Positions 13,101 through 27,378 of a DNA stretch of 64,000 bases are shown in pieces; within the stretch, counting starts at the first letter, position 1; each line of letters begins with the position of its first letter. The DNA comes from Auanema rhodensis. Its lineage: Eukaryota > Nematoda > Chromadorea > Rhabditida > Rhabditidae. The DNA lies in assembly GCA_964057225.1 (NCBI GenBank), contig OZ059898.1:20623267-20687266 (forward strand), given 5' to 3'. The notes beneath the pieces are model-generated. The model was not told the origin of the DNA. It made no database searches and saw only the letters and a list, made by a program, of their open reading frames with translations. The translations under genes and the position numbers were made by a program.

Positions 13101-16100
13101 AACATTTTGACAAAAATTTTTTCGAAAAATTTCAAAATAATTTAGCAAAAAGTAGATGTTTTTAGATTCCTTTATTCAAGGCAAAGACGATGGACAATGT
13201 TATTCAACGAAAAAATTAATTCTTCAGGGTGAAAATCGAGGATATAAATGTGAACTTATATCAGTTGATATCTCGGTGCATTTTTAAGCTAGCGCAAATC
13301 TGATAACACAGATCGACGCAGCTTAAAAATCCGCATCGAATGCACTATACTACATTGAGAAACGCTTAATACAAAAATTAGTTATGATCGTTTGAAAAAT
13401 GATGCATTAGTGTATGTTGAGTTTCCATGTACACTCAACATTGCTTCCAAAAACATTTTGACAAAAATTTTTTTGAAAAATTTCAGAATAATTTAGCAAA
13501 AAGTAGATGTTTTTAGATTCCATTTTCCAAGGCAAAGACGATGGACAATGTTATTCAACGAAAAAATTAATTCTTCAGGGTGAAAATCGAGGATATAAGT
13601 GTGAACTTATATCAGTTGATATCTCGGTGCATTTTTAAGCTAGCGCAAATCTGATAACACAGATCGGCGCAGCTTAAAAATCCGCATCGAATGCACTATA
13701 CTACATTGAGAAACGCTTAATACAAAAATTAGTTATGATCCTTTGAAAAATGATGCATTAGTGTATGTTGAGTTTCCATGTACACTCAACATTGCTTCCA
13801 AAAACATTTTGACAAAAATTTTTTCGAAAAATTTCAAAATAATTTAGCAAAAAGTAGATGTTTTTAAATTTCTTATTTCAAGACAAAGACGATGGACATT
13901 GTTATTCAACGAAAAAATTAATTCTCCAGGGTGAAAATCGAGGATATAAGTGTGAACTTATATCAGTTGATATCTCGGTGCATTTTTAAGCTAGCGCAAA
14001 TCTGATAACACAGATCGACGCAGCTTAAAAATCCGCATCGAATGCACTATACTACATTGAGAAACGCTTAATACAAAAATTAGTTATGATCGTTTGAAAA
14101 ATGATGCATTAGTGTATGTTGAGTTTCCATGTACACTCAACATTGCTTCCAAAAACATTTTGACAAAAATTTTTTCGAAAAATTTCAGAATAATTTAGCA
14201 AAAAGTAGATGTTTTTAGATTCCATTTTTCAAGGCAAAGACGATGGACATTGTTATTCAACGAAAAAATTAATTCTTCAGGGTGAAAATCGAGGATATAA
14301 GTGTGAACTTATATCAGTTGATATCTCGGTGCATTTTTAAGCTAGCGCAAATCTGATAACACAGATCGACGCAGCTTAAAAATCCGCATCGAATGCACTA
14401 TACTACATTGAGAAACGCTTAATACAAAAATTAGTTATGATCGTTTGAAAAATGATGCATTAGTGTATGTTGAGTTTCCATGTACACTCAACATTGCTTC
14501 CAAAAACATTTTGACAAAAATTTTTTTGAAAAATTTCAAAATAATTTAGCAAAAAGTAGATGTTTTTAGATTCCTTTATTCAAGGCAAAGACGATGGACA
14601 ATGTTATTCAACGAAAAAATTAATTCTTCAGGGTGAAAATCGAGGATATAAGTGTGAACTTATATCAGTTGATATCTCGGTGCATTTTTAAGCTAGCGCA
14701 AATCTGATAACACAGATCGACGCAGCTTGAAAATCCGCATCGAATGCACTATACTACATTGAGAAAAGCTTAATACAAAAATTAGTTATGATCCCTTGAA
14801 AAATGATGCATTAGTGTATGTTGAGTTTCCATGTACACTCAACAATGCTTCCAAAAACACTTTGACAAAAATTTTTTCGAAAAATTTCAAAATAATTTAG
14901 CAAAAAGTAGATGTTTTTAGATTCCATTTTTCAAGGCAAAGACGATGGACAATGTTATTCAACGAAAAAATTATTCCTTCAGGGTGAAAATCGAGGATAT
15001 AAGTGTGAACTTATATCAGTTGATATCTCGGTGCATTTTTAAGCTAGCGCAAATCTGATAACACAGATCGACGCAGCTTAAAAATCCGCATCGAATGCAC
15101 TATACTACATTGAGAAACGCTTAATACAAAAATTAGTTATGATCGTTTGAAAAATGATGCATTAGTGTATGTTGAGTTTCCATGTACACTCAACATTGCT
15201 TCCAAAAACATTTTGACAAAAATTTTTTCGAAAAATTTCAAAATAATTTAGCAAAAAGTAGATGTTTTTAGATTCCTTTATTCAAGGCAAAGACGATGGA
15301 CAATGTTATTCAACGAAAAAATTAATTCTTCAGGGTGAAAATCGAGGATATAAATGTGAACTTATATCAGTTGATATCTCGGTGCATTTTTAAGCTAGCG
15401 CAAATCTGATAACACAGATCGACGCAGCTTAAAAATCCGCATCGAATGCACTATACTACATTGAGAAACGCTTAATACAAAAATTAGTTATGATCGTTTG
15501 AAAAATGATGCATTAGTGTATGTTGAGTTTCCATGTACACTCAACATTGCTTCCAAAAACATTTTGACAAAAATTTTTTTGAAAAATTTCAGAATAATTT
15601 AGCAAAAAGTAGATGTTTTTAGATTCCATTTTTCAAGGCAAAGACGATGGACAATGTTATTCAACGAAAAAATTAATTCTTCAGGGTGAAAATCGAGGAT
15701 ATAAGTGTGAACTTATATCAGTTGATATCTCGGTGCATTTTTAAGCTAGCGCAAATCTGATAACACAGATCGGCGCAGCTTAAAAATCCGCATCGAATGC
15801 ACTATACTACATTGAGAAACGCTTAATACAAAAATTAGTTATGATCCTTTGAAAAATGATGCATTAGTGTATGTTGAGTTTCCATGTACACTCAACATTG
15901 CTTCCAAAAACATTTTGACAAAAATTTTTTCGAAAAATTTCAAAATAATTTAGCAAAAAGTAGATGTTTTTAAATTTCTTATTTCAAGACAAAGACGATG
16001 GACATTGTTATTCAACGAAAAAATTAATTCTTCAGGGTGAAAATCGAGGATATAAGTGTGAACTTATATCAGTTGATATCTCGGTGCATTTTTAAGCTAG

Positions 16101-16146
16101 CGCAAATCTGATAACACAGATCGACGCAGCTTAAAAATCCGCATCG

Positions 16147-19100
16147 AATGCACTATACTACATTGAGAAACGCTTAATACAAAAATTAGTTATGATCGTT
16201 TGAAAAATGATGCATTAGTGTATGTTGAGTTTCCATGTACACTCAACATTGCTTCCAAAAACATTTTGACAAAAATTTTTTTGAAAAATTTCAAAATAAT
16301 TTAGCAAAAAGTAGATGTTTTTAGATTCCTTTATTCAAGGCAAAGACGATGGACAATGTTATTCAACGAAAAAATTAATTCTTCAGGGTGAAAATCGAGG
16401 ATATAAGTGTGAACTTATATCAGTTGATATCTCGGTGCATTTTTAAGCTAGCGCAAATCTGATAACACAGATCGACGCAGCTTGAAAATCCGCATCGAAT
16501 GCACTATACTACATTGAGAAAAGCTTAATACAAAAATTAGTTATGATCCCTTGAAAAATGATGCATTAGTGTATGTTGAGTTTCCATGTACACTCAACAA
16601 TGCTTCCAAAAACACTTTGACAAAAATTTTTTCGAAAAATTTCAAAATAATTTAGCAAAAAGTAGATGTTTTTAGATTCCTTTTTTCAAGGCAAAGACGA
16701 TGGACAATGTTATTCAACGAAAAAATTATTCCTTCAGGGTGAAAATCGAGGATATAAGTGTGAACTTATATCAGTTGATATCTCGGTGCATTTTTAAGCT
16801 AGCGCAAATCTGATAACACAGATCGACGCAGCTTAAAAATCCGCATCGAATGCACTATACTACATTGAGAAACGCTTAATACAAAAATTAGTTATGATCG
16901 TTTGAAAAATGATGCATTAGTGTATGTTGAGTTTCCATGTACACTCAACATTGCTTCCAAAAACATTTTGACAAAAATTTTTTCGAAAAATTTCAAAATA
17001 ATTTAGCAAAAAGTAGATGTTTTTAAATTTCTTATTTCAAGACAAAGACGATGGACATTGTTATTCAACGAAAAAATTAATTCTTCAGGGTGAAAATCGA
17101 GGATATAAGTGTGAACTTATATCAGTTGATATCTCGGTGCATTTTTAAGCTAGCGCAAATCTGATAACACAGATCGACGCAGCTTAAAAATCCGCATCGA
17201 ATGCACTATACTACATTGAGAAACGCTTAATACAAAAATTAGTTATGATCGTTTGAAAAATGATGCATTAGTGTATGTTGAGTTTCCATGTACACTCAAC
17301 ATTGCTTCCAAAAACATTTTGACAAAAATTTTTTCGAAAAATTTCAAAATAATTTAGCAAAAAGTAGATGTTTTTAGATTCCTTTATTCAAGGCAAAGAC
17401 GATGGACAATGTTATTCAACGAAAAAATTAATTCTTCAGGGTGAAAATCGAGGATATAAGTGTGAACTTATATCAGTTGATATCTCGGTGCATTTTTAAG
17501 CTAGCGCAAATCTGATAACACAGATCGACGCAGCTTAAAAATCCGCATCGAATGCACTATACTACATTGAGAAAAGCTTAATACAAAAATTAGTTATGAT
17601 CCCTTGAAAAATGATGCATCAGTGTATGTTGAGTTTCCATGTACACTCAACAATGCTTCCAAAAACACTTTGACAAAAATTTTTTCGAAAAATTTCAAAA
17701 TAATTTAGCAAAAAGTAGATGTTTTTAGATTCCTTTTTTCAAGGCAAAGACGATGGACAATGTTATTCAACGAAAAAATTATTCCTTCAGGGTGAAAATC
17801 GAGGATATAAGTGTGAACTTATATCAGTTGATATCTCGGTGCATTTTTAAGCTAGCGCAAATCTGATAACACAGATCGACGCAGCTTAAAAATCCGCATC
17901 GAATGCACTATACTACATTGAGAAACGCTTAATACAAAAATTAGTTATGATCGTTTGAAAAATGATGCATTAGTGTATGTTGAGTTTCCATGTACACTCA
18001 ACATTGCTTCCAAAAACATTTTGACAAAAATTTTTTCGAAAAATTTCAAAATAATTTAGCAAAAAGTAGATGTTTTTAAATTTCTTATTTCAAGACAAAG
18101 ACGATGGACATTGTTATTCAACGAAAAAATTAATTCTTCAGGGTGAAAATCGAGGATATAAGTGTGAACTTATATCAGTTGATATCTCGGTGCATTTTTA
18201 AGCTAGCGCAAATCTGATAACACAGATCGACGCAGCTTAAAAATCCGCATCGAATGCACTATACTACATTGAGAAACGCTTAATACAAAAATTAGTTATG
18301 ATCGTTTGAAAAATGATGCATTAGTGTATGTTGAGTTTCCATGTACACTCAACATTGCTTCCAAAAACATTTTGACAAAAATTTTTTTGAAAAATTTCAA
18401 AATAATTTAGCAAAAAGTAGATGTTTTTAGATTCCTTTATTCAAGGCAAAGACGATGGACAATGTTATTCAACGAAAAAATTAATTCTTCAGGGTGAAAA
18501 TCGAGGATATAAGTGTGAACTTATATCAGTTGATATCTCGGTGCATTTTTAAGCTAGCGCAAATCTGATAACACAGATCGACGCAGCTTAAAAATCCGCA
18601 TCGAATGCACTATACTACATTGAGAAAAGCTTAATACAAAAATTAGTTATGATCCCTTGAAAAATGATGCATTAGTGTATGTTGAGTTTCCATGTACACT
18701 CAACAATGCTTCCAAAAACACTTTGACAAAAATTTTTTCGAAAAATTTCAAAATAATTTAGCAAAAAGTAGATGTTTTTAGATTCCTTTTTTCAAGGCAA
18801 AGACGATGGACAATGTTATTCAACGAAAAAATTATTCCTTCAGGGTGAAAATCGAGGATATAAGTGTGAACTTATATCAGTTGATATCTCGGTGCATTTT
18901 TAAGCTAGCGCAAATCTGATAACACAGATCGACGCAGCTTAAAAATCCGCATCGAATGCACTATACTACATTGAGAAACGCTTAATACAAAAATTAGTTA
19001 TGATCGTTTGAAAAATGATGCATTAGTGTATGTTGAGTTTCCATGTACACTCAACATTGCTTCCAAAAACATTTTGACAAAAATTTTTTCGAAAAATTTC

Positions 19101-19305
19101 AAAATAATTTAGCAAAAAGTAGATGTTTTTAAATTTCTTATTTCAAGACAAAGACGATGGACATTGTTATTCAACGAAAAAATTAATTCTTCAGGGTGAA
19201 AATCGAGGATATAAGTGTGAACTTATATCAGTTGATATCTCGGTGCATTTTTAAGCTAGCGCAAATCTGATAACACAGATCGACGCAGCTTAAAAATCCG
19301 CATCG
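16147..19305 (+). repeat. Higher-order repeat of satellite A, 3-mer (1053 bp) x 3
   Basis: The order is CCTTTATTC type, then GAAAAGCTT/ATCCCTTG/CAATG type, then AAATTTCTTATTTC/GACATTG type, repeated from 16147, 17200 and 18253. The second copy differs in having CG rather than TG in the A/T-tract palindrome and GCATCAGTG in its middle unit. Confidence 0.8.
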
Positions 19306-22300
19306 AATGCACTATACTACATTGAGAAAAGCTTAATACAAAAATTAGTTATGATCCCTTGAAAAATGATGCATTAGTGTATGTTGAGTTTCCATGTACA
19401 CTCAACAATGCTTCCAAAAACACTTTGACAAAAATTTTTTCGAAAAATTTCAAAATAATTTAGCAAAAAGTAGATGTTTTTAGATTCCTTTTTTCAAGGC
19501 AAAGACGATGGACAATGTTATTCAACGAAAAAATTATTCCTTCAGGGTGAAAATCGAGGATATAAGTGTGAACTTATATCAGTTGATATCTCGGTGCATT
19601 TTTAAGCTAGCGCAAATCTGATAACACAGATCGACGCAGCTTAAAAATCCGCATCGAATGCACTATACTACATTGAGAAACGCTTAATACAAAAATTAGT
19701 TATGATCGTTTGAAAAATGATGCATTAGTGTATGTTGAGTTTCCATGTACACTCAACATTGCTTCCAAAAACATTTTGACAAAAATTTTTTCGAAAAATT
19801 TCAAAATAATTTAGCAAAAAGTAGATGTTTTTAAATTTCTTATTTCAAGACAAAGACGATGGACATTGTTATTCAACGAAAAAATTAATTCTTCAGGGTG
19901 AAAATCGAGGATATAAGTGTGAACTTATATCAGTTGATATCTCGGTGCATTTTTAAGCTAGCGCAAATCTGATAACACAGATCGACGCAGCTTAAAAATC
20001 CGCATCGAATGCACTATACTACATTGAGAAACGCTTAATACAAAAATTAGTTATGATCGTTTGAAAAATGATGCATTAGTGTATGTTGAGTTTCCATGTA
20101 CACTCAACATTGCTTCCAAAAACATTTTGACAAAAATTTTTTCGAAAAATTTCAAAATAATTTAGCAAAAAGTAGATGTTTTTAAATTTCTTATTTCAAG
20201 ACAAAGACGATGGACATTGTTATTCAACGAAAAAATTAATTCTTCAGGGTGAAAATCGAGGATATAAGTGTGAACTTATATCAGTTGATATCTCGGTGCA
20301 TTTTTAAGCTAGCGCAAATCTGATAACACAGATCGACGCAGCTTAAAAATCCGCATCGAATGCACTATACTACATTGAGAAACGCTTAATACAAAAATTA
20401 GTTATGATCGTTTGAAAAATGATGCATTAGTGTATGTTGAGTTTCCATATACACTCAACATTGCTTCCAAAAACATTTTGACAAAAATTTTTTCGAAAAA
20501 TTTCAAAATAATTTAGCAAAAAGTAGATGTTTTTAGATTCCTTTATTCAAGGCAAAGACGATGGACAATGTTATTCAACGAAAAAATTAATTCTTCAGGG
20601 TGAAAATCGAGGATATAAGTGTGAACTTATATCAGTTGATATCTCGGTGCATTTTTAAGCTAGCGCAAATCTGATAACAAAGATCGACGCAGCTTAAAAA
20701 TCCGCATCGAATGCACTATACTACATTGAGAAAAGCTTAATACAAAAATTAGTTATGATCCCTTGAAAAATGATGCATTAGTGTATGTTGAGTTTCCATG
20801 TACACTCAACAATGCTTCCAAAAACACTTTGACAAAAATTTTTTCGAAAAATTTCAAAATAATTTAGCAAAAAGTAGATGTTTTTAGATTCCTTTTTTCA
20901 AGGCAAAGACGATGGACAATGTTATTCAACGAAAAAATTATTCCTTCAGGGTGAAAATCGAGGATATAAGTGTGAACTTATATCAGTTGATATCTCGGTG
21001 CATTTTTAAGCTAGCGCAAATCTGATAACACAGATCGACGCAGCTTAAAAATCCGCATCGAATGCACTATACTACATTGAGAAACACTTAATACAAAAAT
21101 TAGTTATGATCGTTTGAAAAATGATGCATTAGTGTATGTTGAGTTTCCATGTACACTCAACATTGCTTCCAAAAACATTTTGACAAAAATTTTTTCGAAA
21201 AATTTCAAAATAATTTAGCAAAAAGTAGATGTTTTTAGATTCCTTTATTCAAGGCAAAGACGATGGACAATGTTATTCAACGAAAAAATTAATTCTTCAG
21301 GGTGAAAATCGAGGATATAAATGTGAACTTATATCAGTTGATATCTCGGTGCATTTTTAAGCTAGCGCAAATCTGATAACACAGATCGACGCAGCTTAAA
21401 AATCCGCATCGAATGCACTATACTACATTGAGAAACGCTTAATACAAAAATTAGTTATGATCGTTTGAAAAATGATGCATTAGTGTATGTTGAGTTTCCA
21501 TGTACACTCAACATTGCTTCCAAAAACATTTTGACAAAAATTTTTTTGAAAAATTTCAGAATAATTTAGCAAAAAGTAGATGTTTTTAGATTCCATTTTT
21601 CAAGGCAAAGACGATGGACAATGTTATTCAACGAAAAAATTAATTCTTCAGGGTGAAAATCGAGGATATAAGTGTGAACTTATATCAGTTGATATCTCGG
21701 TGCATTTTTAAGCTAGCGCAAATCTGATAACACAGATCGGCGCAGCTTAAAAATCCGCATCGATTGCACTATACTACATTGAGAAACGCTTAATACAAAA
21801 ATTAGTTATGATCCTTTGAAAAATGATGCATTAGTGTATGTTGAGTTTCCATGTACACTCAACAATGCTTCCAAAAACACTTTGACAAAAATTTTTTCGA
21901 AAAATTTCAAAATAATTTAGCAAAAAGTAGATGTTTTTAGATTCCTTTTTTCAAGGCAAAGACGATGGACAATGTTATTCAACGAAAAAATTATTCCTTC
22001 AGGGTGAAAATCGAGGATATAAGTGTGAACTTATATCAGTTGATATCTCGGTGCATTTTTAAGCTAGCGCAAATCTGATAACACAGATCGATGCAGCTTA
22101 AAAATCCGCATCGAATGCACTATACTACATTGAGAAACGCTTAATACAAAAATTAGTTATGATCGTTTGAAAAATGATGCATTAGTGTATGTTGAGTTTC
22201 CATGTACACTCAACATTGCTTCCAAAAACATTTTGACAAAAATTTTTTCGAAAAATTTCAAAATAATTTAGCAAAAAGTAGATGTTTTTAAATTTCTTAT

Positions 22301-24570
22301 TTCAAGACAAAGACGATGGACATTGTTATTCAACGAAAAAATTAATTCTTCAGGGTGAAAATCGAGGATATAAGTGTGAACTTATATCAGTTGATATCTC
22401 GGTGCATTTTTAAGCTAGCGCAAATCTGATAACACAGATCGACGCAGCTTAAAAATCCGCATCGAATGCACTATACTACATTGAGAAACGCTTAATACAA
22501 AAATTAGTTATGATCGTTTGAAAAATGATGCATTAGTGTATGTTGAGTTTCCATATACACTCAACATTGCTTCCAAAAACATTTTGACAAAAATTTTTTC
22601 GAAAAATTTCAAAATAATTTAGCAAAAAGTAGATGTTTTTAGATTCCTTTATTCAAGGCAAAGACGATGGACAATGTTATTCAACGAAAAAATTAATTCT
22701 TCAGGGTGAAAATCGAGGATATAAGTGTGAACTTATATCAGTTGATATCTCGGTGCATTTTTAAGCTAGCGCAAATCTGATAACACAGATCGACGCAGCT
22801 TAAAAATCCGCATCGAATGCACTATACTACATTGAGAAAAGCTTAATACAAAAATTAGTTATGATCCCTTGAAAAATGATGCATTAGTGTATGTTGAGTT
22901 TCCATGTACACTCAACAATGCTTCCAAAAACACTTTGACAAAAATTTTTTCGAAAAATTTCAAAATAATTTAGCAAAAAGTAGATGTTTTTAGATTCCAT
23001 TTTTCAAGGCAAAGACGATGGACAATGTTATTCAACGAAAAAATTAATTCTTCAGGGTGAAAATCGAGGATATAAGTGTGAACTTATATCAGTTGATATC
23101 TCGGTGCATTTTTAAGCTAGCGCAAATCTGATAACACAGATCGGCGCAGCTTAAAAATCCGCATCGATTGCACTATACTACATTGAGAAACGCTTAATAC
23201 AAAAATTAGTTATGATCCTTTGAAAAATGATGCATTAGTGTATGTTGAGTTTCCATGTACACTCAACAATGCTTCCAAAAACACTTTGACAAAAATTTTT
23301 TCGAAAAATTTCAAAATAATTTAGCAAAAAGTAGATGTTTTTAGATTCCTTTTTTCAAGGCAAAGACGATGGACAATGTTATTCAACGAAAAAATTATTC
23401 CTTCAGGGTGAAAATCGAGGATATAAGTGTGAACTTATATCAGTTGATATCTCGGTGCATTTTTAAGCTAGCGCAAATCTGATAACACAGATCGATGCAG
23501 CTTAAAAATCCGCATCGAATGCACTATACTACATTGAGAAACGCTTAATACAAAAATTAGTTATGATCGTTTGAAAAATGATGCATTAGTGTATGTTGAG
23601 TTTCCATGTACACTCAACATTGCTTCCAAAAACATTTTGACAAAAATTTTTTCGAAAAATTTCAAAATAATTTAGCAAAAAGTAGATGTTTTTAAATTTC
23701 TTATTTCAAGACAAAGACGATGGACATTGTTATTCAACGAAAAAATTAATTCTTCAGGGTGAAAATCGAGGATATAAGTGTGAACTTATATCAGTTGATA
23801 TCTCGGTGCATTTTTAAGCTAGCGCAAATCTGATAACACAGATCGACGCAGCTTAAAAATCCGCATCGAATGCACTATACTACATTGAGAAACGCTTAAT
23901 ACAAAAATTAGTTATGATCGTTTGAAAAATGATGCATTAGTGTATGTTGAGTTTCCATGTACACTCAACATTGCTTCCAAAAACATTTTGACAAAAATTT
24001 TTTCGAAAAATTTCAAAATAATTTAGCAAAAAGTAGATGTTTTTAGATTCCTTTATTCAAGGCAAAGACGATGGACAATGTTATTCAACGAAAAAATTAA
24101 TTCTTCAGGGTGAAAATCGAGGATATAAGTGTGAACTTATATCAGTTGATATCTCGGTGCATTTTTAAGCTAGCGCAAATCTGATAACACAGATCGACGC
24201 AGCTTAAGAATCCGCATCGAATGCACTATACTACATTGAGAAAAGCTTAATACAAAAATTAGTTATGATCCCTTGAAAAATGATGCATTAGTGTATGTTG
24301 AGTTTCCATGTACACTCAACAATGCTTCCAAAAACACTTTGACAAAAATTTTTTCGAAAAATTTCAAAATAATTTAGCAAAAAGTAGATGTTTTTAGATT
24401 CCTTTTTTCAAGGCAAAGACGATGGACAATGTTATTCAACGAAAAAATTATTCCTTCAGGGTGAAAATCGAGGATATAAGTGTGAACTTATATCAGTTGA
24501 TATCTCGGTGCATTTTTAAGCTAGCGCAAATCTGATAACACAGATCGACGCAGCTTAAAAATCCGCATCG

Positions 24571-27378
24571 AATGCACTATACTACATTGAGAAACGCTTA
24601 ATACAAAAATTAGTTATGATCGTTTGAAAAATGATGCATTAGTGTATGTTGAGTTTCCATGTACACTCAACATTGCTTCCAAAAACATTTTGACAAAAAT
24701 TTTTTTGAAAAATTTCAGAATAATTTAGCAAAAAGTAGATGTTTTTAGATTCCATTTTTCAAGGCAAAGACGATGGACAATGTTATTCAACGAAAAAATT
24801 AATTCTTCAGGGTGAAAATCGAGGATATAAGTGTGAACTTATATCAGTTGATATCTCGGTGCATTTTTAAGCTAGCGCAAATCTGATAACACAGATCGGC
24901 GCAGCTTAAAAATCCGCATCGAATGCACTATACTACATTGAGAAACGCTTAATACAAAAATTAGTTATGATCCTTTGAAAAATGATGCATTAGTGTATGT
25001 TGAGTTTCCATGTACACTCAACAATGCTTCCAAAAACACTTTGACAAAAATTTTTTCGAAAAATTTCAGAATAATTTAGCAAAAAGTAGATGTTTTTAGA
25101 TTCCTTTTTTCAAGGCAAAGACGATGGACAATGTTATTCAACGAAAAAATTATTCCTTCAGGGTGAAAATCGAGGATATAAGTGTGAACTTATATCAGTT
25201 GATATCTCGCTGCATTTTTAAGCTAGCGCAAATCTGATAACACAGATCGACGCAGCTTAAAAATCCGCATCGAATGCACTATACTACATTGAGAAACGCT
25301 TAATACAAAAATTAGTTATGATCGTTTGAAAAATGATGCATTAGTGTATGTTGAGTTTCCATGTACACTCAACATTGCTTCCAAAAACATTTTGACAAAA
25401 ATTTTTTCGAAAAATTTCAAAATAAATTAGCAAAAAGTAGATGTTTTTAGATTCCTTTATTCAAGGCAAAGACGATGGACAATGTTATTCAACGAAAAAA
25501 TTAATTCTTCAGGGTGAAAATCGAGGATATAAGTGTGAACTTATATCACTTGATATCTCGGTGCATTTTTAAGCTAGCGCAAATCTGATAACACAGATCG
25601 ACGCAGCTTAAGAATCCGCATCGAATGCACTATACTACATTGAGAAAAGCTTAATACAAAAATTAGTTATGATCCCTTGAAAAATGATGCATTAGTGTAT
25701 GTTGAGTTTCCATGTACACTCAACAATGCTTCCAAAAACACTTTGACAAAAATTTTTTCGAAAAATTTCAAAATAATTTAGCAAAAAGTAGATGTTTTTA
25801 GATTCCTTTTTTCAAGGCAAAGACGATGGACAATGTTATTCAACGAAAAAATTATTCCTTCAGGGTGAAAATCGAGGATATAAGTGTGAACTTATATCAG
25901 TTGATATCTCGGTGCATTTTTAAGCTAGCGCAAATCTGATAACACAGATCGACGCAGCTTAAAAATCCGCATCGAATGCACTATACTACATTGAGAAACG
26001 CTTAATACAAAAATTAGTTATGATCGTTTGAAAAATGATGCATTAGTGTATGTTGAGTTTCCATGTACACTCAACATTGCTTCCAAAAACATTTTGACAA
26101 AAATTTTTTTGAAAAATTTCAGAATAATTTAGCAAAAAGTAGATGTTTTTAGATTCCATTTTTCAAGGCAAAGACGATGGACAATGTTATTCAACGAAAA
26201 AATTAATTCTTCAGGGTGAAAATCGAGGATATAAGTGTGAACTTATATCAGTTGATATCTCGGTGCATTTTTAAGCTAGCGCAAATCTGATAACACAGAT
26301 CGGCGCAGCTTAAAAATACGCATCGAATGCACTATACTACATTGAGAAACGCTTAATACAAAAATTAGTTATGATCCTTTGAAAAATGATGCATTAGTGT
26401 ATGTTGAGTTTCCATGTACACTCAACAATGCTTCCAAAAACACTTTGACAAAAATTTTTTCGAAAAATTTCAAAATAATTTAGCAAAAAGTAGATGTTTT
26501 TAGATTCCTTTTTTCAAGGCAAAGACGATGGACAATGTTATTCAACGAAAAAATTATTCCTTCAGGGTGAAAATCGAGGATATAAGTGTGAACTTATATC
26601 AGTTGATATCTCGCTGCATTTTTAAGCTAGCGCAAATCTGATAACACAGATCGACGCAGCTTAAAAATCCGCATCGAATGCACTATACTACATTGAGAAA
26701 CGCTTAATACAAAAATTAGTTATGATCGTTTGAAAAATGATGCATTAGTGTATGTTGAGTTTCCATGTACACTCAACATTGCTTCCAAAAACATTTTGAC
26801 AAAAATTTTTTCGAAAAATTTCAAAATAATTTAGCAAAAAGTAGATGTTTTTAGATTCCTTTATTCAAGGCAAAGACGATGGACAATGTTATTCAACGAA
26901 AAATATAATTCTTCAGGGTGAAAATCGAGGATATAAGTGTGAACTTATATCACTTGATATCTCGGTGCATTTTTAAGCTAGCGCAAATCTGATAACACAG
27001 ATCGACGCAGCTTAAAAATCCGCATCGAATGCACTATACTACATTGAGAAAAGCTTAATACAAAAATTAGTTATGATCCCTTGAAAAATGATGCATTAGT
27101 GTATGTTGAGTTTCCATGTACACTCAACAATGCTTCCAAAAACACTTTGACAAAAATTTTTTCGAAAAATTTCAAAATAATTTAGCAAAAAGTAGATGTT
27201 TTTAGATTCCTTTTTTCAAGGCAAAGACGATGGACAATGTTATTCAACGAAAAAATTATTCCTTCAGGGTGAAAATCGAGGATATAAGTGTGAACTTATA
27301 TCAGTTGATATCTCGGTGCATTTTTAAGCTAGCGCAAATCTGATAACACAGATCGACGCAGCTTAAAAATCCGCATCG
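24571..27378 (+). repeat. Higher-order repeat of satellite A, 4-mer (1404 bp) x 2
   Basis: Two copies of a four-monomer unit start at 24571 and 25975. They share private changes exactly 1404 bp apart: TCGCTGC at 25210 and 26614, and TATCACTTGAT at 25549 and 26953. TCGCTGC occurs again at 29773 and 32230, at multiples of 351 bp, so the unit has been copied further and recombined. Confidence 0.9.
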